This document shows, in pieces, positions 17,140-25,202 of a DNA stretch of 64,000 bases. The notes under the pieces were generated by a model. That model worked only from the letters and a program-made list of their open reading frames with translations, was not told the DNA's origin and did not search any database. The translations under genes were made by a program, and so were the position numbers. The DNA is from Desulfospira sp963664655 (lineage in GTDB: Bacteria; Desulfobacterota; Desulfobacteria; Desulfobacterales; Desulfobacteraceae): the NCBI GenBank assembly GCA_963664655.2, contig CAXXHM010000001.1:372001-436000 (forward strand). The letters are read 5' to 3'. Position 1 is the stretch's first letter, and each line of letters opens with the position of its first letter.

Positions 17140-18084
17140 TTAAAGCATTATTTTGACATGGGCATGTTCTTTTAAGGATTCAATCCATTGGGCAAATTTT
17201 TCCTTTCCCAGCTGATTGTACAGGATCTGCTGTATCTCTTCTGAGGCCTGCTCAAGGGTTTTGCCCCCGGACATGATAATGTCCTGAACATAGAGGATCT
17301 GAAAGCCCTGGGGCGTATCAATGATATCGGTATGGCCGCCTTTTTTGACGCCCTGCAGGGCCTGTTTGATGTTTTCACTTAAGCCGTCAATTTCAAACGT
17401 CCCCAAATATCCGCCGTCAGAGGCATTGGACCCGATGGAGTATTCTCCGGCAAGGTCTTTGAACGATGCGTTGTGTTCAAGCTGTTCTTTGACTTGTTGT
17501 ATTTGATCGGCATCTTTCATGATGATGTTGCGAAGTTCATATTTTTCCACCCCCTTGAAGTCATCGGCATGTTGAGCATAATAGGCGGCAATATCCGAAT
17601 CCGTGATAATCACCTTGGAGCGGACGGCCCGGTTAATGAGCCGGGACTGAATAATTTCCTGCCGGACATTCTCCTTGTACTCCTCAAAGGTTAAATTCTC
17701 ACTGGCCAGGGCGCCTTCAAGGCTGTCCTGATCCAGGCCGTGCTGGGCCATAAAATTTTCTACCGCCGTATTCACCTCAGCGTCGGTGACTTCGACATGG
17801 TACCGGTCGGCTTCCTGATTGACCAGGATCTTGTCGATGAGCTGATGGAGCATATTGGTTTTCATGGTGCTGAGCAGTTCTTCCTTGCGCTTTTGGGTAC
17901 TGTCGCTGGCTTCAATCTTCTCTTGATAGAGGGCTGTCTTTTTTTCAAGCTGAACCTGGGTGATGATCTCATTGTTGACAATGGCGACAATCCGGTCAAC
18001 AACCTCTTCACCCGCCGCCTGTCCGGCCAAAACCAGAACCAATGCAAACCCCATCAAAAACCTTTTTTTAATCATCGAAACCAT
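17140..18084 (-). CDS. SurA-like periplasmic peptidyl-prolyl isomerase
   Basis: 314 aa with a signal peptide (about residues 1-25, ending AGQAAGEE). A SurA N-terminal chaperone domain follows (VDRIVAIVNNEIITQVQLEKK), then one parvulin domain (YELRNIIMKD...SIGSNASDGGYLGTFEIDGL...DTPQGFQILYV). It should help outer-membrane proteins fold. Its start region overlaps the end of the upstream lipoprotein gene by 17 bp; a second ATG three codons in is equally plausible. The two-gene arrangement suggests they act together. Confidence 0.88.
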   Translation of the reverse strand: MVSMIKKRFLMGFALVLVLAGQAAGEEVVDRIVAIVNNEIITQVQLEKKTALYQEKIEASDSTQKRKEELLSTMKTNMLHQLIDKILVNQEADRYHVEVTDAEVNTAVENFMAQHGLDQDSLEGALASENLTFEEYKENVRQEIIQSRLINRAVRSKVIITDSDIAAYYAQHADDFKGVEKYELRNIIMKDADQIQQVKEQLEHNASFKDLAGEYSIGSNASDGGYLGTFEIDGLSENIKQALQGVKKGGHTDIIDTPQGFQILYVQDIIMSGGKTLEQASEEIQQILYNQLGKEKFAQWIESLKEHAHVKIML

Positions 18085-18826
18085 CCTTTTCCTTATGAGG
18101 ATTCAATAAAAACCGGGTCACTTCCTTTTCATTGATTTGTGCCGGATACGCTGTTTTAATCTGTTCGATCCACTCACTGTAAAGAACCTGCCTTTTTTCC
18201 CGCTTTAATCCGGTCAGCAGCTGTTCTCCCTGGGCTTTTAATTGTGTTTCCTCATCCGGGCGCCCGGAATTTTTGCCATCGGGATTGCCGTCATTAAGTG
18301 TCTTATAATATGAAACCAGATCATCCGGGGTGATGGTAATGGCCTCATCAAGCTGGGTATAAACCAGTTTTTCAATCACCAGGTTCTTTCGAAGTTTTTC
18401 TTTCCAGACCCGGTATGAGACGGCATTTTCCAACAGCATCTGCTCAAAGCTGTCATCCGGATAATCCTGGCGCAGCCGTTTTTCAGCCTGGTCCACCTCC
18501 TGGTCTGAAACCGCTATCCCCTTTTGCCGGGCGGCATTCATTAACTGGCACTGTTCGGTTAACCCCGTGACCAGATCCATGATCATGGTGTTATAGTCGT
18601 TTGGATAATCTTTAATATTGTACGGGTAAGCCAGCAGTTTGAGATCAAGTTCATCAAAAAATTCGTCCCGGTCCACCACAATGCGGCCGCTTTTGATCAC
18701 AAACTCAGGTTCAACTGATTCCGGCGCTGCTTTGCAGCCGGCAGCCTGAAAAATCATCAAAAAGCTTACCAGGATGACATAACTGTTTAAAGATCCATTC
18801 TTCCGGATAGCGCACTCTCCTTTCAA
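18068..18826 (-). CDS. SurA-N-like lipoprotein without an isomerase domain
   Basis: 252 aa. Hydrophobic N-terminus ending in a lipobox-like FQAAGC, so probably a lipoprotein (Cys near residue 31). The region KSGRIVVDRDEFFDELDLKLL and the long helical part with VSDQEVDQAEKRLRQDYPDD resemble SurA/PrsA N-terminal chaperone domains, but no parvulin core is visible. It is the first gene of a pair with the SurA-like isomerase and overlaps it. Probably a helper chaperone of the cell envelope; this is inference. Confidence 0.7.
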   Translation of the reverse strand: MKGECAIRKNGSLNSYVILVSFLMIFQAAGCKAAPESVEPEFVIKSGRIVVDRDEFFDELDLKLLAYPYNIKDYPNDYNTMIMDLVTGLTEQCQLMNAARQKGIAVSDQEVDQAEKRLRQDYPDDSFEQMLLENAVSYRVWKEKLRKNLVIEKLVYTQLDEAITITPDDLVSYYKTLNDGNPDGKNSGRPDEETQLKAQGEQLLTGLKREKRQVLYSEWIEQIKTAYPAQINEKEVTRFLLNPHKEKDGFDD

Positions 18827-18960
18827 ACGCCTGGTTGTAACGGCAAAACAAATCCTTTAATCATAACCGGACGGTCCCCGCCATTTATACCCGGACCGGA
18901 ACCGATTTTTGCAAGTCACGAACATTACCATTACAGCTGATTTTCCGCAAGTCCCCCCAA

Positions 18961-19050
18961 GAAACTAGAAACTGGAAACAAAAGCAGAACTAACGCCGGG
19001 TTTTCATCCGCTTGTTTCTTGTCTCTTGTCTCCGGTTTCTTGAAAGCATG
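18961..19050. repeat. GAAACNN/GTTTCNN-type heptamer repeat cluster
   Basis: Contains AACTAGAAACTGGAAAC and, 40 bases on, TTGTTTCTTGTCTCTTGTC followed by TCCGGTTTCTTG. Read on the minus strand this is a series of GAGACAA/GAAACAA heptamers. It covers the 3' end of the OppF-like gene, whose last residues are encoded by it. Confidence 0.65.
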
Positions 19051-19996
19051 CCGTTAAATGCTTCAAGTTCCCCCCGGCAGATTCAAGCAACGGCTCTTTT
19101 TCCCGGCACACGGGCATCACATCAGGACACCGGGTATGAAACCGGCACCCGGGCGGGGGATTTTCAACCGATGGAATTTCGCCTTTCAGGACCGTCCGGT
19201 TTCCGGTTTTTTCCGGGTCCGGTATGGGAACAGCGGACAGCAGGGCCTTGGTATAGGGATGGGCCGGACGGGTATATATGGTGGCGGCATCGGCAATTTC
19301 AACGATCTTTCCAAGGTACATGACGGCAATCCGGTCCGACATATGCCGGACCACGGACAGGTCATGGGAAATAAACACATAGGTCAAGCCAAGGGTTTCC
19401 TGAAGGCTGAGCAGAAGATTTAAGATCTTTGACTGGACCGAGACATCCAGAGCCGATACCGGCTCATCACAGACAATGATCCGGGGGGACATGCTGATGG
19501 CCCGGGCAATGCCGATGCGCTGGCGCTGGCCCCCTGAAAATTCATGGGGAAACCGGGGAAGAACATCAGCGGACAGCCCGACTTTTTCAAGAAGGCCTGA
19601 AATCTCAGTTTCCAGATCCAGGTGGCCGGCCCCGTGAATCTTGTATTTTTCTTCTAAAATCTGCTGAATGGTCTGCCGCGGGTTCAAGGACTCAAAGGGG
19701 TCCTGAAAAATCATTTGAAGCTGTCCGGACAGCTTTTTTCTGTTTTTGGCATTCAGCTTTGAGACCGTGCTGCCGTTGACCCGGACCTGCCCTTGGGTCA
19801 ACTCATACAGCCCGAGGATACACCGGCCCAAGGTGGTCTTTCCGCATCCGGATTCTCCTACAACGCCTAAGGTTTCCCCTTTTTCAACCGAAAACGACAC
19901 ACCGCTGACCGCATGGACCCAGCCGGTCCTTCGCTGGAACACCCCCGAATATACCGGGAAATACTTTTTTAGATTTTCTACCTCAAGAATGGGCAT
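19004..19996 (-). CDS. Oligopeptide/dipeptide ABC transporter ATPase (OppF-like)
   Basis: 330 aa. Walker A (GESGCGKTTLGRC), signature SGGQRQRIGIARAI, Walker B (IIVCDEP), H-loop (ISHDLS), and the oligo/dipeptide C-terminal motif with PPGCRFHTRCPDVMPVC. It would power peptide or nickel-type uptake. No permease, binding protein or OppD partner is near, so it is an orphan here. The last residues (ETGDKRQETSG) are low-complexity and encoded by a heptamer repeat that runs across the stop codon, so the tail is probably repeat-derived. Confidence 0.9.
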   Translation of the reverse strand: MPILEVENLKKYFPVYSGVFQRRTGWVHAVSGVSFSVEKGETLGVVGESGCGKTTLGRCILGLYELTQGQVRVNGSTVSKLNAKNRKKLSGQLQMIFQDPFESLNPRQTIQQILEEKYKIHGAGHLDLETEISGLLEKVGLSADVLPRFPHEFSGGQRQRIGIARAISMSPRIIVCDEPVSALDVSVQSKILNLLLSLQETLGLTYVFISHDLSVVRHMSDRIAVMYLGKIVEIADAATIYTRPAHPYTKALLSAVPIPDPEKTGNRTVLKGEIPSVENPPPGCRFHTRCPDVMPVCREKEPLLESAGGNLKHLTACFQETGDKRQETSG

Positions 19997-20023
19997 GTTC
20001 AGGATCCTGTGGGATTTTGGCTG

Positions 20024-20106
20024 TTAGCCGTTAGCCGTTAGCCGTTAGCCGTTAGCCGTTAGCTGTTAGCTGTTAGCTGTTAGCCTTTAGCTGTTAGCCT
20101 TTAGCG
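20024..20106 (+). repeat. Tandem heptamer array (TTAGCCG/TTAGCTG)
   Basis: Eleven contiguous 7-base units: five TTAGCCG, three TTAGCTG, then TTAGCCT, TTAGCTG, TTAGCCT, and a partial unit. More broken units follow to about 20180. It lies just upstream of the OppF-like gene, in a gap of about 310 bp that otherwise holds only the hairpin at 20223. Confidence 0.95.
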
Positions 20107-20222
20107 AATGGTTGTAAGTCCTTAGGGCTAAAAGCGGATGGCTTATAGCTAAAAGCTTCTTTTTAGCTGTTGGCTGTTACGGGGGCTGTTATATCATCTT
20201 TTTTTTTGAAAATCGAGATAAG

Positions 20223-20261
20223 CAATTCCAGCTTTGGCAGTTAAGCCGAAAGCTGGAATTG
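20223..20261 (-). terminator. Hairpin, probable terminator of the 64-aa gene
   Basis: CAATTCCAGCTTT and AAAGCTGGAATTG form a perfect 13-bp stem around a 13-base loop. It lies about 48 bp after the stop of the 64-aa gene. A long T run does not follow at once (there is one about 15 bases on), so the role is likely but not certain. Confidence 0.55.
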
Positions 20262-20308
20262 TTATGGAATTGAATTGGAACAGGTTAAGGAATGGTCTGT
20301 GTAAAACT

Positions 20309-20503
20309 TCAGGCCTGAACCGCCACCAGGGCGACACCCAGATTTTTTTCAAGGGCCTGGATTTTTTCAAGGGTGGCATTTTCCAGGGTGCTGGGCCGGG
20401 TGTCGTGGCAGGAGAATGCCAGCATGGTAACCCCTAACTCTTTTTCAAGGTCTTTGATCTGGGCCACATCCTGATCCTTTAAATTTGAAAGACTGCAAAT
20501 CAT
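20309..20503 (-). CDS. 64-aa mini-protein with internal duplication
   Basis: Starts MICSLSNLKDQDVAQIKDLEK. The two halves repeat the same pattern: QIKDLEKELGVTMLAFSC and KIQALEKNLGVALVAVQA, each a helix followed by a hydrophobic strand. The start is well supported by AAGGAGG seven bases upstream. Monocistronic, flanked by heptamer repeats and with a hairpin downstream. No membrane segment; two Cys and one CHD. I do not recognise a named family. Being this short with so strong a ribosome binding site it is likely a genuine, well-expressed protein. Confidence 0.72.
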   Translation of the reverse strand: MICSLSNLKDQDVAQIKDLEKELGVTMLAFSCHDTRPSTLENATLEKIQALEKNLGVALVAVQA

Positions 20504-20518
20504 GATATCCTCCTTGTT

Positions 20519-20562
20519 TTTAGCTGTTGGCCGTCAGCTGTTCGCTGTTGGCAGTTGTCCGT
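20519..20562. repeat. Broken TTAGC/CAGCTGTT heptamer repeats
   Basis: TAGCTGTTGGCCGTCAGCTG followed by TTCGCTGTTGGCAGTTG: degenerate relatives of the array at 20024. Located directly upstream of the ribosome binding site of the 64-aa gene. Confidence 0.5.
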
Positions 20563-20632
20563 AATTTAAACAGAAATTTGGGCCAGGACAAGAAGGGAAT
20601 AGTCAGGGGCAAATGACGGGCAAAACCTGTCA

Positions 20633-21487
20633 TTATGATAAGGACTTTAAAAAGATGTTCAGATTGGTGGCGTGATGGGTTAAGCCAAGCTTTTTGCGCA
20701 AATTGCGCCGGTGAAAATTGACCGTGGTCAAGGAAAGGTTCAGCAGGTCTGCAATCTGCTTGGAGGATTTATCCTGTTTGATCAGCGAGGCGATTTTGAT
20801 TTCCTGGGGCGTGAGAACCGCTTCCACATTGGAAACCCTTCGCAGAAACGGTGAGGCAATCCCTTTGAGTTCCGATTCAATCAACCCTAACAGCTCCTTT
20901 TCAGGCCCTTTGGGAACGGCCTCTTTGAGCTGGTCAAGATAGGGCAGCACCGTAAACTTTAAATTCTGGAAAAACGTAGCTTCCATTTGTTTGGCATCTT
21001 CATCCCGCTGCCGCAGGATGGCCCGGAGGGCGGCATTGGCCTCTTCCAGGTGAATGGATTTTTGCTCAAGTTCGTGTTCCCTTTCTTTGAGCTGCTGCTC
21101 TGCAAGCTTCAGAGACGTGATATTCTCATGGCTGATCACCACCCGCAACGGATCGGAACCGGCGGCCCTGATGGCCCGCATATAGAACCATCGGTTTTCC
21201 CCGGGCGAGTGGCACGGATAATCCGTGACAAACTCGTCGACTTCCCCGTTAATCACCTGACGGATCCCTTTGGCCACATTCCGGACGGTCTGCCCTTCCC
21301 CGTCCCGGGCCATATCACAGATATCAAGATAGTTGATATTCACCATGTCCGGCCTGACCCCGATATTATTTAACCGGGCAAATTCCTGCCATGCCCGGTT
21401 GGTCTCAATGATGATGCCCTTTTCGTCAACAATGGCAATGTGGGCGGACAGGGAATTTAAAATGGTTTCCGCGTAATTGATGGTCAT
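20633..21487 (-). CDS. PAS-domain LuxR-type transcriptional regulator
   Basis: 284 aa. N-terminal PAS domain (residues about 5-130; IVDEKGIIIETNRAWQEFA), a coiled-coil linker rich in E/Q (about 130-200), and a C-terminal LuxR/GerE helix-turn-helix (LTPQEIKIASLIKQDKSSKQ with the recognition part LSLTTVNFHRRNLRKKL). There is no receiver domain. It probably senses a small ligand or redox state. Its ATG overlaps the stop of the metal permease gene (ATGA), making it the last gene of the metal ABC operon, so a regulatory link to metal supply is a fair guess. Confidence 0.85.
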   Translation of the reverse strand: MTINYAETILNSLSAHIAIVDEKGIIIETNRAWQEFARLNNIGVRPDMVNINYLDICDMARDGEGQTVRNVAKGIRQVINGEVDEFVTDYPCHSPGENRWFYMRAIRAAGSDPLRVVISHENITSLKLAEQQLKEREHELEQKSIHLEEANAALRAILRQRDEDAKQMEATFFQNLKFTVLPYLDQLKEAVPKGPEKELLGLIESELKGIASPFLRRVSNVEAVLTPQEIKIASLIKQDKSSKQIADLLNLSLTTVNFHRRNLRKKLGLTHHATNLNIFLKSLS

Positions 21488-22764
21488 GTTGCTCCGGGGG
21501 GATGGCTGTTATCCGGTATGGGCTTGCCATGGGGATCTGTTTCGGGCTGCCCAAGTTTTTGATCGATATAGGCGGCGGCATTACCGCCAAGATGCTCAAG
21601 CCTGTGGGCGGTAGGATGAACCTCATGTTCCGGGGTCCCGATCTGCTTGAGATAGGTTTCCCACAACCGGTGTGCCCGAAGCATTTTCTGGGCTTCCCCC
21701 AATCCTTTGGGGGTAAGGGCATACCCTTGTTCCGTCAAGGTTAAGTCCCCGTCCCGGATCATCTTTTTTAGCACCCGGCCCATGTTTTTGACGGGCCCGG
21801 CATATTTCTGAACAAGACCAAGGGGGGCGGGCCCGTCATTTCGCAGCACCGTTGTCAGAATATCTTCAACCAGCTGCTGGGGAATAAGGCTGCGCATCCG
21901 CATCCACCGGGATAACAGGCCGTACTTGGGGGCAAATACCAGCACCACCAGAAACTGAAACGTGCAAAACAGCATAATGGCGCCGCCGCCCGAAGAATCC
22001 AGCCAGACACACAGGTAAAGGCCGCCAATCACACTGGTGACGCCAAACAGGGCCGAAAGCCACATCATTTTGTCCAGACGGTCGCTTAACAGATAAGCCG
22101 TTGCCGCCGGGGTGATCAAGAGCCCCACCACAAGGATCACCCCCACCATGCTCACGGCAGAGACCACCACCAAAGACACCAGGGTGGTCAGAAGATAATC
22201 CAAAGCCAGCACCGGCAGCCCGATAGAGGCGGCCATAACCGGATCAAAGGTGGTCAGCTGAAAATGGCGGAAAAACAGAATCAGCACCGTCAGCACCCCT
22301 GCCGCCACAAAGGCGCTGACCCAAAGGTCCGTATCGGCCACCCCTAAAATATCCCCCATGATAAAGTGCATCAGGTCAATGTGAATATACTGCCTGAAAA
22401 TGGACACCGCCACCACGCCCAGAGCAAAAATCCCCGTGTACATGATGCCGATGGCCGCATCCTCTTTGACCCTTGAAATCCGTGAGACAAAGCTGATCAG
22501 GGCCACCGTGGTCACCGCCGCCACCAGGGAACCCAGAAGCATTCCCGGGGCATGGGCTTCCAGGCCGAAAAACAGTTTCATGATCAAATAACCGCCGGCC
22601 ACGCCGGCAATCATGGCATGGGACAGGGCATCCCCTAAAAAGGCCATGCGGCGCAGCACCACAAGACAGCCCACCACGCCGGCCACCACGGCCACAATGC
22701 AGCCGCCGATCAGGGCCTTTTGAAAATAGGGCTGTAAAAGAGGTGCCCAAACCAAATCAACCAT
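21484..22764 (-). CDS. Metal (Mn/Zn/Fe) ABC permease fused to a DtxR-like domain
   Basis: 426 aa. Residues 1 to about 285 form an ABC-3 family permease with eight or so membrane segments (LVVLRRMAFLGDALSHAMIAGVAGG is the typical coupling region). Residues about 295-426 are soluble and resemble DtxR/MntR: a winged helix-like part (KKMIRDGDLTLTEQGYALTPKGL) and the metal-binding/dimer part (RAHRLWETYL...VHPTAHRLEHL). Transport of manganese, zinc or iron is expected. The fused tail could sense the metal and gate uptake. Coupled to the ATPase gene by a TGATG overlap. Confidence 0.88.
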   Translation of the reverse strand: MVDLVWAPLLQPYFQKALIGGCIVAVVAGVVGCLVVLRRMAFLGDALSHAMIAGVAGGYLIMKLFFGLEAHAPGMLLGSLVAAVTTVALISFVSRISRVKEDAAIGIMYTGIFALGVVAVSIFRQYIHIDLMHFIMGDILGVADTDLWVSAFVAAGVLTVLILFFRHFQLTTFDPVMAASIGLPVLALDYLLTTLVSLVVVSAVSMVGVILVVGLLITPAATAYLLSDRLDKMMWLSALFGVTSVIGGLYLCVWLDSSGGGAIMLFCTFQFLVVLVFAPKYGLLSRWMRMRSLIPQQLVEDILTTVLRNDGPAPLGLVQKYAGPVKNMGRVLKKMIRDGDLTLTEQGYALTPKGLGEAQKMLRAHRLWETYLKQIGTPEHEVHPTAHRLEHLGGNAAAYIDQKLGQPETDPHGKPIPDNSHPPGAT

Positions 22765-23525
22765 CAGCTGTTTTCCTCGGTGGTGACTGCTTTAAAAATC
22801 GTTAACCGCCCTTCATAGACCTGGCTGAGCAGGTCTTCTTTGAGAACCAGGCCCGGGGGGCCATAGGCGTAAAGCCGCTGCTTGATCAAGAGCAGTTTAT
22901 CAAAATATTCAGATGCCGTGGACAGGTCATGGTGAACCACCACCAGGGTCTTGCCCGATTTTTTGGCCCGTTCCAGCACATCCAGGATGGCCCGTTCCGT
23001 TGCCGCGTCCACCCCGGCAAAGGGCTCGTCCAAAAGCAGGATATCGCTGCCCTGGGCCAGGGCTCTGGCCATAAACACCCGCTGCTGCTGCCCCCCGGAA
23101 AGTTCCCCGATCTGCCGGTCGGAAAACTCAGTCATCCGGACCATGTCCAGGGCCTCCATGGCCTTGTCCCAATCCGCCGGCCTGGGGGACGAGTACCAGG
23201 GAATTTGCTGGTAACGGCCCATTAAGGCCACTTCCCTGACCGTTATGGGGAAATCCCAGTCCACAGCCCCCCGCTGAGGCACATAAGCCACCTGGCCCTT
23301 GGCCTTTTTGGCAGGAACGCCGTTGATGCGAACGGCCCCTAAATCCGGGGTGACAAACCCGAGAACCGCCTTGATAAAGGTTGATTTTCCGGCCCCGTTG
23401 GGCCCGATAACCCCCACTAGCTGATCGGTCTCAATGGCCACGGTGACATCGAGCAGTGCCGGCCGGGCATTATAGCTGACGGTCAGATGTTCGACTTCAA
23501 CGGCAAATTTTGGTTTATCAGTCAT
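22764..23525 (-). CDS. Metal (Mn/Zn/Fe) ABC transporter ATPase
   Basis: 253 aa from the chosen ATG. Walker A (GPNGAGKST), signature LSGGQQQRVFMARAL, Walker B (ILLLDEP) and H-loop (VVHHDLS) match the ZnuC/MntB/SitB group. The longer in-frame start would overlap the previous gene by 104 bp. The ATG at 23525 has GGAG seven bases before it and matches normal family length. Works with the DtxR-tailed permease and the upstream binding protein. Confidence 0.92.
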   Translation of the reverse strand: MTDKPKFAVEVEHLTVSYNARPALLDVTVAIETDQLVGVIGPNGAGKSTFIKAVLGFVTPDLGAVRINGVPAKKAKGQVAYVPQRGAVDWDFPITVREVALMGRYQQIPWYSSPRPADWDKAMEALDMVRMTEFSDRQIGELSGGQQQRVFMARALAQGSDILLLDEPFAGVDAATERAILDVLERAKKSGKTLVVVHHDLSTASEYFDKLLLIKQRLYAYGPPGLVLKEDLLSQVYEGRLTIFKAVTTEENS

Positions 23526-24045
23526 GGCCGGACTCCTTTTCCGGGTCAAGGGTAAAGCCTGCCGTTCCCGACACCCGTTCCCCATGCCCGGCCCAGATGG
23601 TCTGGTCAGCCACCGGGGCACCGTTCAGGGTCAGCTTAACCCGGATGCCATGAAACAGCATACTTTCACTTACCGGGGGCCCGGCATTGATATACACTTC
23701 GTTAAACCCGGGCAAAAGGTCTGGCAGGCGGCTGATCCGCATTTCCTGTCCCCGGGCCATGTCCGGCGACGGCAGATCAATGTCTTTCCCGTTCAGCCTT
23801 AACACCAGATCCGATGCACTCTCTTCTCCTGTGTCCAGGGCAAAGGGATCTTTTTGGGTGGAAAAGGTTGATGTAAGGCTTAAGATAAATTCGCCCCGGA
23901 CCGCTGTTGCGGCATTAATCCGGGATGATTCTTGGGGCAGCCGAGCATCCCGGGCCGCGGTATAAAGCCACACACCGCCAACCATGACCCCCCAGATCAA
24001 TATGCTCAGTAAAAATCTCACCGCGTTATTTGAGCGCCCTGACAA
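23518..24045 (-). CDS. Single-span membrane protein of the metal ABC operon
   Basis: 175 aa. One N-terminal membrane segment (FLLSILIWGVMVGGVWLYTAA) and a periplasmic part that reads like a beta-rich domain (EFILSLTSTFSTQKDPF, LVLRLNGKDIDL, GIRVKLTLNGAPVAD). The start shown is TTG at 24045; a GTG at 24021 is an alternative. Neither has a clear ribosome binding site. It overlaps the genes on both sides, so it belongs to the operon. I recognise no family; a role as an accessory to metal uptake is only suggested by position. Confidence 0.7.
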   Translation of the reverse strand: MSGRSNNAVRFLLSILIWGVMVGGVWLYTAARDARLPQESSRINAATAVRGEFILSLTSTFSTQKDPFALDTGEESASDLVLRLNGKDIDLPSPDMARGQEMRISRLPDLLPGFNEVYINAGPPVSESMLFHGIRVKLTLNGAPVADQTIWAGHGERVSGTAGFTLDPEKESGHD

Positions 24046-24964
24046 TTAAAAGGGTATTTTCCCGCATCATGCCGATATAAGTTTCCCCTGCCGAATTTTC
24101 CGGCCCCATGGAGTCCGAATACAGCTCTCCGCCGATCTTGACACCGGTTTCTTGAGCGATTTCACGGATCTGCTTGGGGTTGATGGTGGTTTCAACAAAT
24201 ATGGCCGGGGCACCGGATTCTTTGATGGAACCGACCACCGTCTGCCGCCGTTCCGGCGTCATGCCGGCCCCGACTTCAGCACCGGTGGACCATCCGACCG
24301 GGGCAATGGATAAAAAATCATTCCCTTCATTGAAGTTGTATTCCCGGCAATAATAATTAAAGGCATCATGGGTGGTGACCAGAATTCTTTGCCGGGCCGG
24401 GATGGTGCTGACCTGCTCCCTGATCCAGGCATCCAGAACCCGAAGCTGCTGTAGATACAATTTGCCCCTGGCCTGGTAGGCGTCCTTATGTTCAGGATCA
24501 ATCCCGGCCAGGGCCTTAATAATATTGTTTACGTAAACCGCCGCATTCTGAGGAGAAAACCAGGCATGGGGATCAGGAAGGGTTTGTTTTTTCTCCTGGA
24601 TCACCAATGGTTTTATCCCGTCCGTGGCCGTGACCAGGGGTTTGCCGGCATCGGCTGCCAGGGTTTTCATCCAGGATTTTCCTTCCAGATGCAGGCCGTT
24701 TTCAATGCAGAGATCAGCTTTTAAGACAGTTTGAACATCTTTGGGGGTGACATTATAGGTATGGGGATCGGCCCCCGGTGCCAGTATGCTTTGAACCACG
24801 GCATGATCCCCTGCCACCTGCCGTGCAAAATCAACAATCTGTGTTGTAGATACTACAACAACCGGCTTTTTAAAGGCTGATACCGGGGTCCCCCCCCCTG
24901 TGCTGATAACCATGATAAGGGCCATTAAGACCAATTTTTGAATTATAAATCTCGTGGTTTTCAC
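24026..24964 (-). CDS. Metal-binding periplasmic protein (ZnuA/MntC/SitA type)
   Basis: 312 aa with a signal peptide (to about residue 30, PVSA). Cluster A-I metal-binding protein: ligand regions GADPHTYNVTPKDV (His), LPDPHAWFSPQN (His), and later FVETTINPKQIREI (Glu) and LYSDSMG (Asp). There is no His-rich loop of ZnuA type, which favours manganese or iron over zinc; this is only a trend. First gene of the operon binding protein, membrane protein, ATPase, permease, PAS regulator. Confidence 0.88.
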   Translation of the reverse strand: MKTTRFIIQKLVLMALIMVISTGGGTPVSAFKKPVVVVSTTQIVDFARQVAGDHAVVQSILAPGADPHTYNVTPKDVQTVLKADLCIENGLHLEGKSWMKTLAADAGKPLVTATDGIKPLVIQEKKQTLPDPHAWFSPQNAAVYVNNIIKALAGIDPEHKDAYQARGKLYLQQLRVLDAWIREQVSTIPARQRILVTTHDAFNYYCREYNFNEGNDFLSIAPVGWSTGAEVGAGMTPERRQTVVGSIKESGAPAIFVETTINPKQIREIAQETGVKIGGELYSDSMGPENSAGETYIGMMRENTLLIVRALK

Positions 24965-25202
24965 GCTTTAGTCCTTGTTTAAAAGATACACAGGCCTTAA
25001 TCCATATGGTTTTCAGGGCCTGGGCAGCCGATTATGGAGACCGGACAGAGCATCCGGATGATTACCCAACTATCTGAATATAAATGGTCAAATTTAGTAT
25101 TTTTTGTCAAAAGGTTTTCTGTTTTTTCTTGAACGGCATAAAAATAAGGTATACTGTACCCGCCTTGATGTAAAGAAACACTTAAGACAAGGATCAAAAA
25201 CC

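Noticed and set aside
20024..20106. CRISPR array
   Set aside because: The repeat unit is seven bases with no spacers. No cas genes are in the window.
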